From Aculops lycopersici (taxonomy: Eukaryota; Arthropoda; Arachnida; Trombidiformes; Eriophyidae), in the NCBI GenBank assembly GCA_015350385.1, contig WNKI01000001.1, forward strand, positions 10,386,794 to 10,404,129: a DNA stretch of 17,336 nt. Direction: 5' to 3'. The position numbers and the translations under genes are program-made. Of this stretch, positions 8,515-16,022 are shown piece by piece (the first letter of the stretch is position 1; each line of letters opens with the position of its first letter). A model generated the notes under the pieces. That model saw only the letters and a list, made by a program, of their open reading frames with translations. It had not been told where the DNA came from and did not search any database.

Positions 8515-8961
8515 GGACTGTGGCGTCGCCAGCAGCAACACGATTGTTACCTGCCAGTCGGAGCTGTTGCTAGTGAGACCAAATCCTTGTTAGTCGCTGG
8601 CAGCTCCCGCCGACGAGACCCGCGCGCTCCAGTTGATCCGCGTTGATATGTAGGTGAGTGGCGTCTTTTAAAAATTTCCTTGAAACTGCGAGTTAATATC
8701 TCGCCGCGTGTTGATTCCTGGCTGCAAATCTCAACGAGAGAGTTGGCCACTCGCCCGGACTTGGGCAACTTCCGGCGCTCGCATAGTTCACAGCACGACG
8801 CTCGCCGCGGGCGCCAACTAGAGCCGCTCGAGCTGGTTGGCCTCAACGCGGTCTCCATCACCTTGGGCTCGGCGTTGTGTTTTGAGCGGAGCGAGAGGTC
8901 TAGTGGGAAATTAAGGCATTACAGAGCTATTGTTGTTGGCGTTGCTGTTGATGCAGTTTGA

Positions 8962-8999
8962 GCTGCTGCTGCTGCTGCTGTTGTTGTTGTTGTTGTTGG
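8962..8999. repeat. (GCT)n-(GTT)n compound microsatellite
   Basis: Six GCT-type triplets change to six GTT triplets. The same compound design, in the other order, occurs at 14828-14863. Confidence 0.92.
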
Positions 9000-9157
9000 T
9001 CCTGTACTTGTTTTTGAGCCAAAGGAGTCGAGGCGAAGAGCCATTGTGCAGCAAACAAACGAGCAAGAAGCGAAACAGACAACAGCAAACTCGCAGGCGG
9101 CAATTAGCTCGCCGGCTGCCGACAACAAAGCAGTGATATAGTTTATCAAATAATGGC

Positions 9158-9176
9158 GATAATTACAAGAATTATC
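9158..9176. repeat. Small hairpin, 7-bp stem, 5-base loop
   Basis: GATAATT (9158-9164) and AATTATC (9170-9176) around ACAAG. It is short and AT-rich and may be chance. Confidence 0.5.
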
Positions 9177-9864
9177 TATTATCCTTGTGGCTGGGCGGCC
9201 AACACAATCGAGTGGCAAACACAAAGCATCTAGCGCATTCCTGCCGAGCGCCAGTCTCTTGGCTGCGATTAGCATCATTACTTATTGAGCAAGCGGGCAA
9301 GCGAGAGAGGGAGAGACAACAATACCTTTGTGAGCTCGGAGGGGATCGCTCAGGTTTGGCAAAATGAGCAGAGCCAAAAGGCCGAGCGGATTCTTGCGGC
9401 GATTAACTCTTACTCCACATTGTGTGTCTGCAGTGGAGTTTTGGTTGCTTGCTCGTCGAGTGCATTCTTCGGCCCGGCTCGGCTCGGCTCCGCTCTGCTT
9501 TGCGCTAATTGAACTTGATCTATAGCTTGCACAACGGGAGCAGCAACAAGTGCGCTCAGCTCGTCGCGATAATCAATTTTGAGAAAGCTTCCCGGCAAAC
9601 AACAGAGACTTGAAGCGAGAGAGAGAGGCTCGTCTGCCGCTTGTTGTCCTGTTGGTTGTCTCGGTTGCAACTAGCTGGCACATAAACTGCCGGCCAGCTC
9701 GCTTACAAGTAGAGGTAGAGACAATGCGGCTTCCAATCGACAGGCCATCGAGTCTCTAGTCGAGATAGTGGACCAATTAGACTGCGCCTCTCGACGCAAC
9801 TGATCGGCGCAAGATCGAGAGATTGAGTGCACAGTAGCTGGCGACTTCCAACTGTTACTCGTGG

Positions 9865-9906
9865 GCGCCCATCAATGAGCTGCCCTGCTCATTGATTAAT
9901 GGGCGC
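9865..9906. repeat. Hairpin, 16 bp in two segments with a 4-base bulge
   Basis: GCGCCCA (9865-9871) pairs with TGGGCGC (9900-9906), and TCAATGAGC (9872-9880) pairs with GCTCATTGA (9887-9895). The unpaired TTAA (9896-9899) bulges on the right and the loop is TGCCCT. All pairs are Watson-Crick. Confidence 0.88.
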
Positions 9907-10261
9907 GCGGCCACCCCGATCGGCAACAAGTGGCCGGTCCGCCTCCACGTCGATTCCCGGCGCACACTCCGGCGGCAACAGGCGAGCGCCGATTGGGCCC
10001 GACGGCCGATCAATCATTTCGCTGGCTCCTAGTTGCATTGTATTTCTCTCTCGACTCACTTTTGGCTCTTGGCTAGCGGCGCGTGTGGCCTTTTAATCGG
10101 GAGCTGGGATGTCCCTCCGTCCGTTGGTTCGGCTGATGCGAGTGGGCGTGTTTCGTGTCGACCGAGTTGGAGCACAAGTGGCGCCACCTGTCCAGCAACT
10201 CGAACAGGAGGCGTCAATCCTGATCCAGAATAAAAAGTCCAAATTGTGATTGAGTCGAGTC

Positions 10262-10293
10262 GAGGAGAGGAGAGGAGAGGAGAGAGAGGAGAG
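10262..10293. repeat. (GAGGA)n microsatellite
   Basis: Pentanucleotide GGAGA/GAGGA run with GAGAGAG at its right end. A 5-bp-period pyrimidine array of similar type lies at 10958-10992. Confidence 0.9.
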
Positions 10294-10600
10294 AAACAAA
10301 CAAAGCGAGCGTGTGATTGTTGTGTCACGAACAACAAACGAACCAACAAAAAGTGGGCAACTCGCTAATGATTCCGGCGCCAATATGAATACGAGCACCA
10401 GCAGTGATATCCGGACTTTCGGTGGCCGCGAAGAGAGATTGGAATTGGATCATCCCCCATTTGTTTGCTCGCTCGGCAGGCACACAATAGATGCGCTCTA
10501 ATGATAAGCTCACCTGTCGGGCCAACAGCTAGTTTTGGAAGTGAGCGGCTACCTGTCGGCCGCGTGTCATGACATGCTGGCTCGCAATAAAAGTGCGGGC

Positions 10601-10717
10601 ATGGCGACGACAGCCCAACTGGCTAATGGTTCCTGTGCGACTATGCAAACAGTAGCAGAGTTTAGCGAGCAGGTAGCCGGCGGAACAGGTGCGACCTCGA
10701 GCGGCCAATTGTTGTTG
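10601..10717 (+). CDS. Weak candidate coding exon ending at a GTAAGT donor
   Basis: From the ATG at 10601 (context GGGCATGG) the frame is open for 39 codons and ends in phase 0 at a consensus 5' splice site GTAAGT (10718-10723). The peptide (beginning MATTAQLANG, ending SSGQLLL) has balanced, repeat-free, Ala/Thr/Gly/Ser-rich composition, unlike most ORFs in this tract. The frame remains open upstream to an ATG at 10535. A plausible acceptor, CTGTTCCTGCAG, ends at 10926 and would join in frame to a further open stretch to about 11193. No family is recognised. The combination may be chance. Confidence 0.15.
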
Positions 10718-10760
10718 GTAAGTGATAATGGCGAAGGCAGAAGTGGAGCTCCTCTCTTCC

Positions 10761-10795
10761 CGACGACCACGACGACCACGACGACGACGACGACG
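10761..10795. repeat. (CGA)n microsatellite
   Basis: CGACGACCA units passing into pure CGA triplets. Similar CGA runs occur at 12085-12103 and, as GTC on the plus strand, at 14249-14286. Confidence 0.92.
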
Positions 10796-10957
10796 CTCGT
10801 CAAATCGGCGCCGACAGGCCAAATTGGAGCGAATAATCGAATTAGCGGCAGGAGCAGCGAGATGATGCAACTGGAAGCCTAATGATCCCATCGGCAACTG
10901 CCACCGGTTGCTCCCTGTTCCTGCAGATAAGCATCAGCCGCCCACATGAGCCACCGG

Positions 10958-10992
10958 TCTTCTCTTCTCTTCTCTTCTCTTCTCTTCTCTTT
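10958..10992. repeat. (TCTTC)n pentanucleotide microsatellite
   Basis: Six to seven TCTTC units on the plus strand: a pure homopyrimidine run directly before the paired hairpins at 10998. Confidence 0.93.
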
Positions 10993-10997
10993 CGCCT

Positions 10998-11037
10998 GTT
11001 TGGTTGCGCAACGAGCGAGTCGATTGCGCAACCAAAC
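10998..11037. repeat. Hairpin, 14-bp perfect stem with TTGCGCAA in each arm
   Basis: GTTTGGTTGCGCAA (10998-11011) is exactly complementary to TTGCGCAACCAAAC (11024-11037), with a 12-base loop. The 8-bp TTGCGCAA in each arm is itself palindromic, so the site can also be read as two C/EBP-type boxes 12 bp apart. Confidence 0.9.
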
Positions 11038-11077
11038 TCAACGAGTGGCCGACAACAATATGGCCACTCGACGAGTT
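11035..11077. repeat. Hairpin, 9 + 5 bp stem, arms carry CGAGTGGC
   Basis: CGAGTGGCC (11042-11050) pairs with GGCCACTCG (11062-11070) around an 11-base loop. After a 2x2 internal loop, AACTC (11035-11039) pairs with GAGTT (11073-11077). It overlaps the preceding hairpin by three bases, so the two could be alternative or abutting structures. Confidence 0.85.
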
Positions 11078-11346
11078 GCCTGCGCCGGATGAATGAACTC
11101 CAATTACCATTATGTTGCGGATTGGTTGTCTTGTGCGCCGAGTATCGGGTAGCTCGAGAGTCTAATGGTCGCAAGTGGGCGCTAGTCGGCTAATTGTTTG
11201 CTCGTTTACTCTGCTTGAATCGGCTGAGCCGGCGGCCTGATGGGCGCATCTCGCCACTCGTAGCACTGGAGTCGGGCGGTTGTTTTGTCTCTCATCTCGG
11301 GAGTTGCATGAAGAGAATTGAAGGTCGAGCCACTTGTTTTTTCTCG

Positions 11347-11374
11347 AAATTTAATCAGCCAAATTTAATCGGCC
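11347..11374. repeat. 14-bp direct tandem duplication
   Basis: AAATTTAATCAGCC is followed at once by AAATTTAATCGGCC, with one difference. The unit is twice the 7-bp period seen elsewhere. Confidence 0.8.
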
Positions 11375-11661
11375 TGCGTTAATTGTGAGCAGGTGCATTC
11401 TGGCCGGCAACTGGACAATCGCTGCACCAATTACTCAGTGTTGGCCGAGAGTGAGTTTAATCTGCAGCGACAACAAGAGACTCAATGAATCGCAAACTTA
11501 ACACCTCCTTTGTGCTTCAAACACAATGGCCGCCCGACGCAACTAATTGCCGCCAGGTTCGGTGTTGAGAGCAACACAAAGGCCGCGCGCCACTTCCGCT
11601 CGAATCTCTGGCTCGGGGGCAGGAGTGTCAGTTTAGTTTAGCAGTTGAATGTGCTCCCCGT

Positions 11662-11673
11662 TTGGCCGGCCAA
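11662..11673. repeat. 12-bp palindrome TTGGCCGGCCAA
   Basis: Perfect palindrome with the GGCCGGCC core also present at 5758-5776 and 8394-8405. Confidence 0.7.
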
Positions 11674-12084
11674 TGGAATCGGCGGGCGAAATCGATGCGC
11701 CCGAGTTACGCAATCGACAAGTTGAAGAGATTCTGACTGCCAAGAGGCGGCTCTTTCTTCGGCTCCTCTGGCGAGATAATTGTCCGCTCGTTTGTTACAA
11801 AAAAAACGAGAGCAAAACTCGGCGCCGCCGCCGCATGCAAATTGCGCTCCAACTTCCAAGTTGCGCAACAAAAGCAACAACCAAAATAACAACACCGACT
11901 CAAATCTCCAGTCGATCTGCAAAAAATTAGCCGTGAACACTTAATCTGATTCCAAGTCCACTGCTTGCAAGTTGCAACACCGTGATTCAACTCAACGCCT
12001 CCGCTACCAATAACGACGGACTCGCATCAGGCTGACGAGTTTGCATAAATTAATGCGCTCGCGGCAAACGGAGCGCAACGAGAG

Positions 12085-12103
12085 CGACGACGACGACGAC
12101 GAC
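12085..12103. repeat. (CGA)n microsatellite
   Basis: About six uninterrupted CGA triplets. Confidence 0.88.
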
Positions 12104-12326
12104 ATCAGAAATTGTAACAAATTAAATTGAGAGATTGGACATTGACTGGCGCAAATTGAACTGTTTTTCCCTATTTCTTTTGGTTGGTGATCGTATTTGC
12201 CACTTTTTGCGTTGCCACTCGGCGCGTTTAACATAATCGAAGGCGACCAAGTTGGACTGCGCTTTTCAACTTGATCGATCGCTCGCCGACTATTTGTGCT
12301 TGTCAGGTGTGACGGTTGAGACTGCA

Positions 12327-12338
12327 GGTGGCGCCACC
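12327..12338. repeat. 12-bp palindrome GGTGGCGCCACC
   Basis: Perfect palindrome around GGCGCC. The same 10-bp core GTGGCGCCAC occurs at about 10178-10187, where the flanks differ. Confidence 0.7.
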
Positions 12339-12385
12339 GACTCGCTTTGCCTTCCCATCCTGCAAATGAAACTGCCACTTTCAAG

Positions 12386-12413
12386 TTGCAACTTGCAACT
12401 TGCAACTTGCAAC
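12386..12413. repeat. 7-bp tandem array (TTGCAAC)x4
   Basis: Four exact TTGCAAC units, preceded by TCAAG so that CAAGTTGCAACTTG at the left edge is also palindromic. Confidence 0.92.
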
Positions 12414-12693
12414 TCGACGAGCAGCAAGATTGTTGTAAATCAATTGTTGTTGTTTCGGCCGAACTCTCGTTGTAGTTGCGCTTTTGGCGTCATCATTATT
12501 CGTCGCGTGTTCTGCTCGTTTTAAGCGAATTATTAGCCAGCCAATTGAATCCAGTTGCCGGAAGCGGAAATGGCGAGTGGGCCGCGCGAGTTCTCCTCTC
12601 GCTCTGTGCAATTGATGCGCCCCAAGTTGCGGCGGCGACAAGTTGCTCGCTCGACTACAACTCTAGCTCCTCCGTGTCCACTTGTCACTGAGC

Positions 12694-12756
12694 ACTGGAC
12701 ACTGGACATCGGACACTGGACATTGGACATCAAGCATCGAGCGTCGAACAGTAAAC
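12694..12756. repeat. Drifting 7-bp tandem array, nine units
   Basis: Consecutive heptamers stay in register: ACTGGAC twice, ATCGGAC, ACTGGAC, ATTGGAC, ATCAAGC, ATCGAGC, GTCGAAC and AGTAAAC. Divergence rises to the right while the 7-bp phase is kept. Confidence 0.88.
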
Positions 12757-12850
12757 ACAACTGCACAACTACACAACGAATAATCATAACTCACGCGCCT
12801 CGCGGCCACAATTGAGATGTCATGCGGTTGCGCAAATCTCCATGTCCCGT

Positions 12851-12885
12851 GTTGCCGTTGCTATTGCTATTGCTATTGCTATTGC
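12851..12885. repeat. (CTATTG)n hexamer microsatellite
   Basis: GTTGCC followed by four GCTATT/CTATTG units. It is related in unit to the (GTTGCC)n array at 15963-16022. Confidence 0.9.
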
Positions 12886-12901
12886 GCGAGTCTCCATTCT
12901 G

Positions 12902-12913
12902 TTCCCGCGGGAA
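12902..12913. promoter_or_regulatory. E2F-like 12-bp palindrome TTCCCGCGGGAA
   Basis: Perfect palindrome made of two opposed TTCCCGC halves, each of which matches the core of E2F sites (TTTSSCGC class). It is isolated, with no gene start visible nearby; function is inference. Confidence 0.35.
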
Positions 12914-13044
12914 ACAATGACACCCAACGACTGCCACTAGGCGTAACCAGCCGGCCACTTCCGCCTGCTCTCGCTGTTGGTCATTCGAGAGTCGATATTC
13001 GAGTGGCCGTCGCAGTCGATTGGCAAAATCAACATGCCGACCGA

Positions 13045-13045
13045 G

Positions 13046-13098
<53 letters not shown>

Positions 13099-13113
13099 GC
13101 TGTTGTTGTTGTT
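13045..13113. repeat. (GTT)n microsatellite
   Basis: About 69 bases of GTT/TTG triplets with a single GCT interruption near 13100. On the minus strand it reads as poly-Asn, Gln-type or Thr codons and produces false ORFs. Confidence 0.95.
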
Positions 13114-13697
13114 ACATTTGCGGCCCATTTGGTGTCGTGGGATGATGTTTGCTCTTCGATTGGCAAATTGGATCCACTGGGCGTCACTTTTATCATCGTT
13201 TCCCATTGCCGCCGGCTCGCGAAAGGGTCACTCGTAGCTCGCAACTGGAAACTCGCCACTCGCAGCTCGCATGCCCAACAACCGAAATGAAAGCCAACGA
13301 CGCAATCCAATTTGACTGCTCAGTTGATCCAAGTTTCGGTTGGCCTTCGCCTTGCGTCCTCTCCTCTCTCTTCTTGTCTCGGGGCCACAAGCTCCACTCT
13401 CGCGTGTAGAATGCACAGTCGCACACTTTAAACTCTAAGAATGCGAAGGCGGCGGCCGCAAGATTCATGGCGCCGCTTTAGTGGCTGCCGGTGTGACAAT
13501 AATGGAGAATGCGACGTTCTTGTTGTCGAGATAAGCGAATTGAGTGGAGCTGCCGATTTGGCCAACTGAAGCGCGCCAAGCGAAAGATTTGCGATTCTCC
13601 GTTCGAGATTCCAACGTCCAATTGGCCATTTATCTTGACTGAGTTTTTTCCTCTCGTATTAGTTGCAGCTTTAGTCTAGGTTGTTGTATCACAAGCA

Positions 13698-13733
13698 AGA
13701 CTAAAAGTATAACTAAAACCAAGACTAAAGGTA
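13698..13733. repeat. 12-bp tandem array x3 (AGACTAAAAGTA-type)
   Basis: Three abutting 12-mers: AGACTAAAAGTA, TAACTAAAACCA and AGACTAAAGGTA. TTTAGTCT just upstream (13670-13677) is the inverse of the unit's start, so an 8-bp stem is possible. Confidence 0.8.
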
Positions 13734-13735
13734 GA

Positions 13736-13768
13736 TGAGAGGGAGAGGGAGAGAGAGAGAGAAAAGAG
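13736..13768. repeat. (GA)n-rich microsatellite
   Basis: GAGAGGGAGAGGGAGAGAG followed by further GA dinucleotides. Confidence 0.9.
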
Positions 13769-13813
13769 CAACTTAATTGGATTCATTGATAATCATCTTG
13801 GCCTTTTAGACAA

Positions 13814-13874
13814 ACTCGCAGCTCGCAGCTTGCAGCTAGAAACTGGAGACAGGAGACTGGAGCTGGAGCTGGAG
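13814..13874. repeat. Drifting heptamer array passing into hexamers
   Basis: In-register heptamers ACTCGCA, GCTCGCA, GCTTGCA, GCTAGAA, ACTGGAG, ACAGGAG and ACTGGAG, followed by hexamers CTGGAG, CTGGAG. The period changes from 7 to 6 inside one array. Confidence 0.8.
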
Positions 13875-14168
13875 TTGAACTTGTCGCGGGACAACGGAGA
13901 GTTCAGGCGGGCGCTTCAATGGCGAGAGATGATGCGTCCACTTTATAGGCAGACAATGCGAGTCCACCTGTCGCCGTGACGAGAGCATTCTCATGAGGCG
14001 AGCGAGTGGCTCAGAAGAGGGCCTATAAGCGGCGAGCAAACAATAAATCACACAGAGGAGAACAACGCAAGTCGCCGGTTCGTCTTGCGCGACAAACTTG
14101 CGCTGGTTGCTCCTCTCCTCCTTCTCCTGCTCCTTCTTCTTTTGCCTTCTGCCTTCTGCCTTCTCCTC

Positions 14169-14207
14169 GCTGGCAAAAGAGCAGAGCATCGTTGCTCTTT
14201 TGCCAGC
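14169..14207. repeat. Hairpin, 15-bp perfect stem, 9-base loop
   Basis: GCTGGCAAAAGAGCA (14169-14183) is exactly complementary to TGCTCTTTTGCCAGC (14193-14207), with loop GAGCATCGT. It has the same stem/loop geometry as the element at 8227-8266, but an unrelated sequence. Confidence 0.92.
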
Positions 14208-14248
14208 AGTGGGCGAGTTTTATTACATTATGCAAGCGGCCTTAGCAG

Positions 14249-14286
14249 TGGTCGTCGTCGTCGTTGTAGTTGTCGTCGTCGTCGTC
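14249..14286. repeat. (GTC)n microsatellite
   Basis: GTC triplets interrupted by TTGTAGTT in the middle. Confidence 0.9.
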
Positions 14287-14297
14287 CTTTGCCTCGA

Positions 14298-14317
14298 CTG
14301 GCTGGCTGGCTGGCTGG
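14298..14317. repeat. (CTGG)n tetranucleotide run
   Basis: Five CTGG units immediately before a GTTGCGCAAC word (14317-14326). Confidence 0.88.
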
Positions 14318-14361
14318 TTGCGCAACTGACAGAATGGAGAAAGCGCTCGGTCCAGTGGGTG

Positions 14362-14400
14362 AGTTTCAGTTTCGGTTTCAGTTTCAGTTTGAGATTCAGT
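14362..14400. repeat. (AGTTTC)n hexamer array
   Basis: In-register hexamers AGTTTC x2, GGTTTC, AGTTTC, AGTTTG, AGATTC and a partial AGT. Confidence 0.88.
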
Positions 14401-14600
14401 CGGATCCGAAATTGGCCGCGCCGGCGGGGGAGACGCAACTAAAGCCGAAACTCGCAACTGCCACCACCGCCGACCACGAAGACACCCGTCCGCTTGCCTG
14501 CACCTGCAAGACCAATTCGAGTTGCGCACTTCGCTTGCCCAACGAAAGCCACCGCCTCGCCCTGCTCATTTCAACCAACTGAGCAGCCAACTGGAGCTCG

Positions 14601-14643
14601 AGTGGCCGACCACGGCGACACTTATTATCATAGTGGCCGACCA
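14601..14643. repeat. 12-bp direct repeat AGTGGCCGACCA
   Basis: Copies at 14601-14612 and 14632-14643, exactly 31 bp apart start to start. They contain part of the CGAGTGGC word. Confidence 0.75.
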
Positions 14644-14681
14644 ACGAAGAGCTCCACTGCGACGAGCGGCGCCACGATGAG

Positions 14682-14705
14682 GACGAAGACGAAGACGAAG
14701 ACGAG
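14682..14705. repeat. (GACGAA)n hexamer run
   Basis: Four units, the last degenerating to GACGAG. Confidence 0.85.
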
Positions 14706-14827
14706 CGAGCACCTGAGTTGCATTCCGCTTTGACTTGTCGCCATCGGCCATTAATAACGCGCATTCGGTGGCGCAACACTCGCCGCTTGCCCAATGAGTT
14801 GACTCGACTGCTGGGCCGATGATATCG

Positions 14828-14863
14828 CTGTTGTTGTTGTTGTTGATGCTGCTGCTGCTGCTG
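14828..14863. repeat. (TTG)n-(CTG)n compound microsatellite
   Basis: TTG triplets change to CTG triplets across a GAT. It is a mirror order of the element at 8962-8999. Confidence 0.92.
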
Positions 14864-15184
14864 CGAGATTCCAACAGAGAATCCTGCAAGTTGCCGGCTG
14901 GCGAGACACACGAACCAAGTGTCAGGGCGTCTTGCAAAGCAAACCTTACCGTCCAACCGACTCACTCACTCACTGACGCTCCTCTCTCAACTCGACTCAC
15001 TGTCAGCAAGAGAACGCCAACAAAGTCCATCTCGCCGAATCGGACCCAGTCAACAGTCAACCGAAACTCTTGCCGCTCGCCTACAATCACTCGTCGCGCT
15101 CATTCGTCTTAAGCGGACTCAATCTTTCTGTCTTGGCGCGAGAATCTCGGCGACGAATCTTGTCGCTCTCTTGCCCAACTCTCA

Positions 15185-15205
15185 ACGCTCGACGCTCGAC
15201 GCTCA
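15185..15205. repeat. 7-bp tandem array (ACGCTCG)x3
   Basis: ACGCTCG, ACGCTCG and ACGCTCA in register. Confidence 0.85.
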
Positions 15206-15237
15206 AAGTGAAGCGGAGAGAAGAGCAATTAAGTGGC

Positions 15238-15261
15238 TTCTTCTTCTTCTTCTTCTTCTTT
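15238..15261. repeat. (TTC)n microsatellite
   Basis: Eight TTC triplets, the second long TTC run of the window. Confidence 0.93.
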
Positions 15262-15745
15262 ATTTGACTTTACTTTTGGTGGTCAGCGAAAAATAAAGTC
15301 GTAGAACGAGAGAAAGAGATGCGCTGACGTCGGGCAAATTAAAACAACTTTTTGTCCGCCTCTCATTTGTGTTGCCGCCAGTGCGAAAATATTGCGCCCG
15401 CCGACGAGACTGCAAGCACATATAACTTTGCGGTTGTCTGACTGCATCAGGCCGCAGCCGCCGCCGCAGTGCACTTATGCCTCCGTGCTATATGTTTCTA
15501 CTTTATGCTTCATGGGCGCCACTCGGCCTCGCGGCGACTGACACTTGGAAAGCCATAAACTCGCCAGAAGATTGAATCTCTTCCCCGCAACAGAACCGTT
15601 TTTGCTCTAATCCAGTGGCTAGTTTGTTTTGTTTCCTTTCCTCGCTCCTCTAGAAAACAACTGTTCGCGTTGGCCAAGTTTGCGGTTTGCACGAGAGTCG
15701 TCGGCACAAAGGGCCAGCGAGTGGCGGAGATGCTGCCACTTGCAG

Positions 15746-15790
15746 ACTTCCGCTCGGAAGTGACGCGACCTGAAGTTTGCGCGCGTCACT
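15746..15790. repeat. Two abutting hairpins (6 bp and 9 bp)
   Basis: ACTTCC-GCTC-GGAAGT (15746-15761) overlaps by three bases with AGTGACGCG (15759-15767), which pairs with CGCGTCACT (15782-15790) around a 14-base loop. All pairs are exact. Confidence 0.75.
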
Positions 15791-15962
15791 GCTAATGGAA
15801 GTTGACATGCTACTTGGCCACCGAGTAGCGTGTCACTCCTCCGCGCAACTAATAGACTGAGTGGCCAGATTGGCATCTCCCTTTTCACCGGCGACACCGT
15901 TGCTCACGTTTCCAGTTTGCTATTACTTCTGTTGCTGTTGCGATGGCCGCTACTGTTACTTC

Positions 15963-16022
15963 TGCCGTTGCTATTGCCATTGCCGTTGCCGTTGCCGTTG
16001 CTGTTGCCGTTGTCGTTGCTGT
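15963..16022. repeat. (GTTGCC)n hexamer microsatellite
   Basis: About ten GTTGCC/GTTGCT/ATTGCC units. A related GTGTTGGTATTGGTGTTGGT stretch follows at about 16031-16050. Confidence 0.9.

Larger units (their letters stand above)
7089..9864. other. Noncoding motif-rich tract, middle part
   Basis: No supported gene. ORFs such as 7758-8252 (minus) and 8919-9278 (minus) are driven by repeats or GC-rich composition. This part holds all six CAACAAGTG copies except the last (7365, 7973, 8181, 8421, 9544, with the sixth at 9924), a T-rich tract ending in CTCCAG (7570-7623) that resembles a 3' splice site, a donor-like AG|GTGAGT (GT at 8654), and the hairpin at 8227-8266. Confidence 0.4.
9907..13044. 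other. Noncoding motif-rich tract, right-centre part
   Basis: No supported gene, though 10601-10717 is a weak exon candidate. The stretch holds paired hairpins (10998-11077), a 14-bp tandem duplication (11347-11374), 7-bp arrays (12386-12413 and 12694-12756), E2F-like and GC-rich palindromes, and many copies of CGAGTGGC and GGCGCC. Confidence 0.4.

Noticed and set aside
12386..12413. TTGCAAC repeats as a possible CRISPR or telomere-like array
   Set aside because: Units abut with no spacers, and there are only four copies of a non-telomeric heptamer: a simple tandem repeat.
12817..13310. ORFs with poly-Val, poly-Leu, poly-Asn or poly-Thr
   Set aside because: All frames of the (GTT)n run are open; none has flanking protein-like sequence.
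13595..13612. GTTCGAGATTC resembling a tRNA B box
   Set aside because: No A box, anticodon arm or acceptor pairing is found at the right distance upstream, and no T-run follows. A related CGAGATTCCAAC occurs at about 14863, again without a tRNA fold.
14396..14965. Minus-strand ORF of 189 codons with poly-Gln and poly-Ser
   Set aside because: It is kept open by two trinucleotide arrays (14828-14863 and 14682-14705). The rest is Arg/Ser-rich without domain-like pattern, and the opposite strand is equally open.
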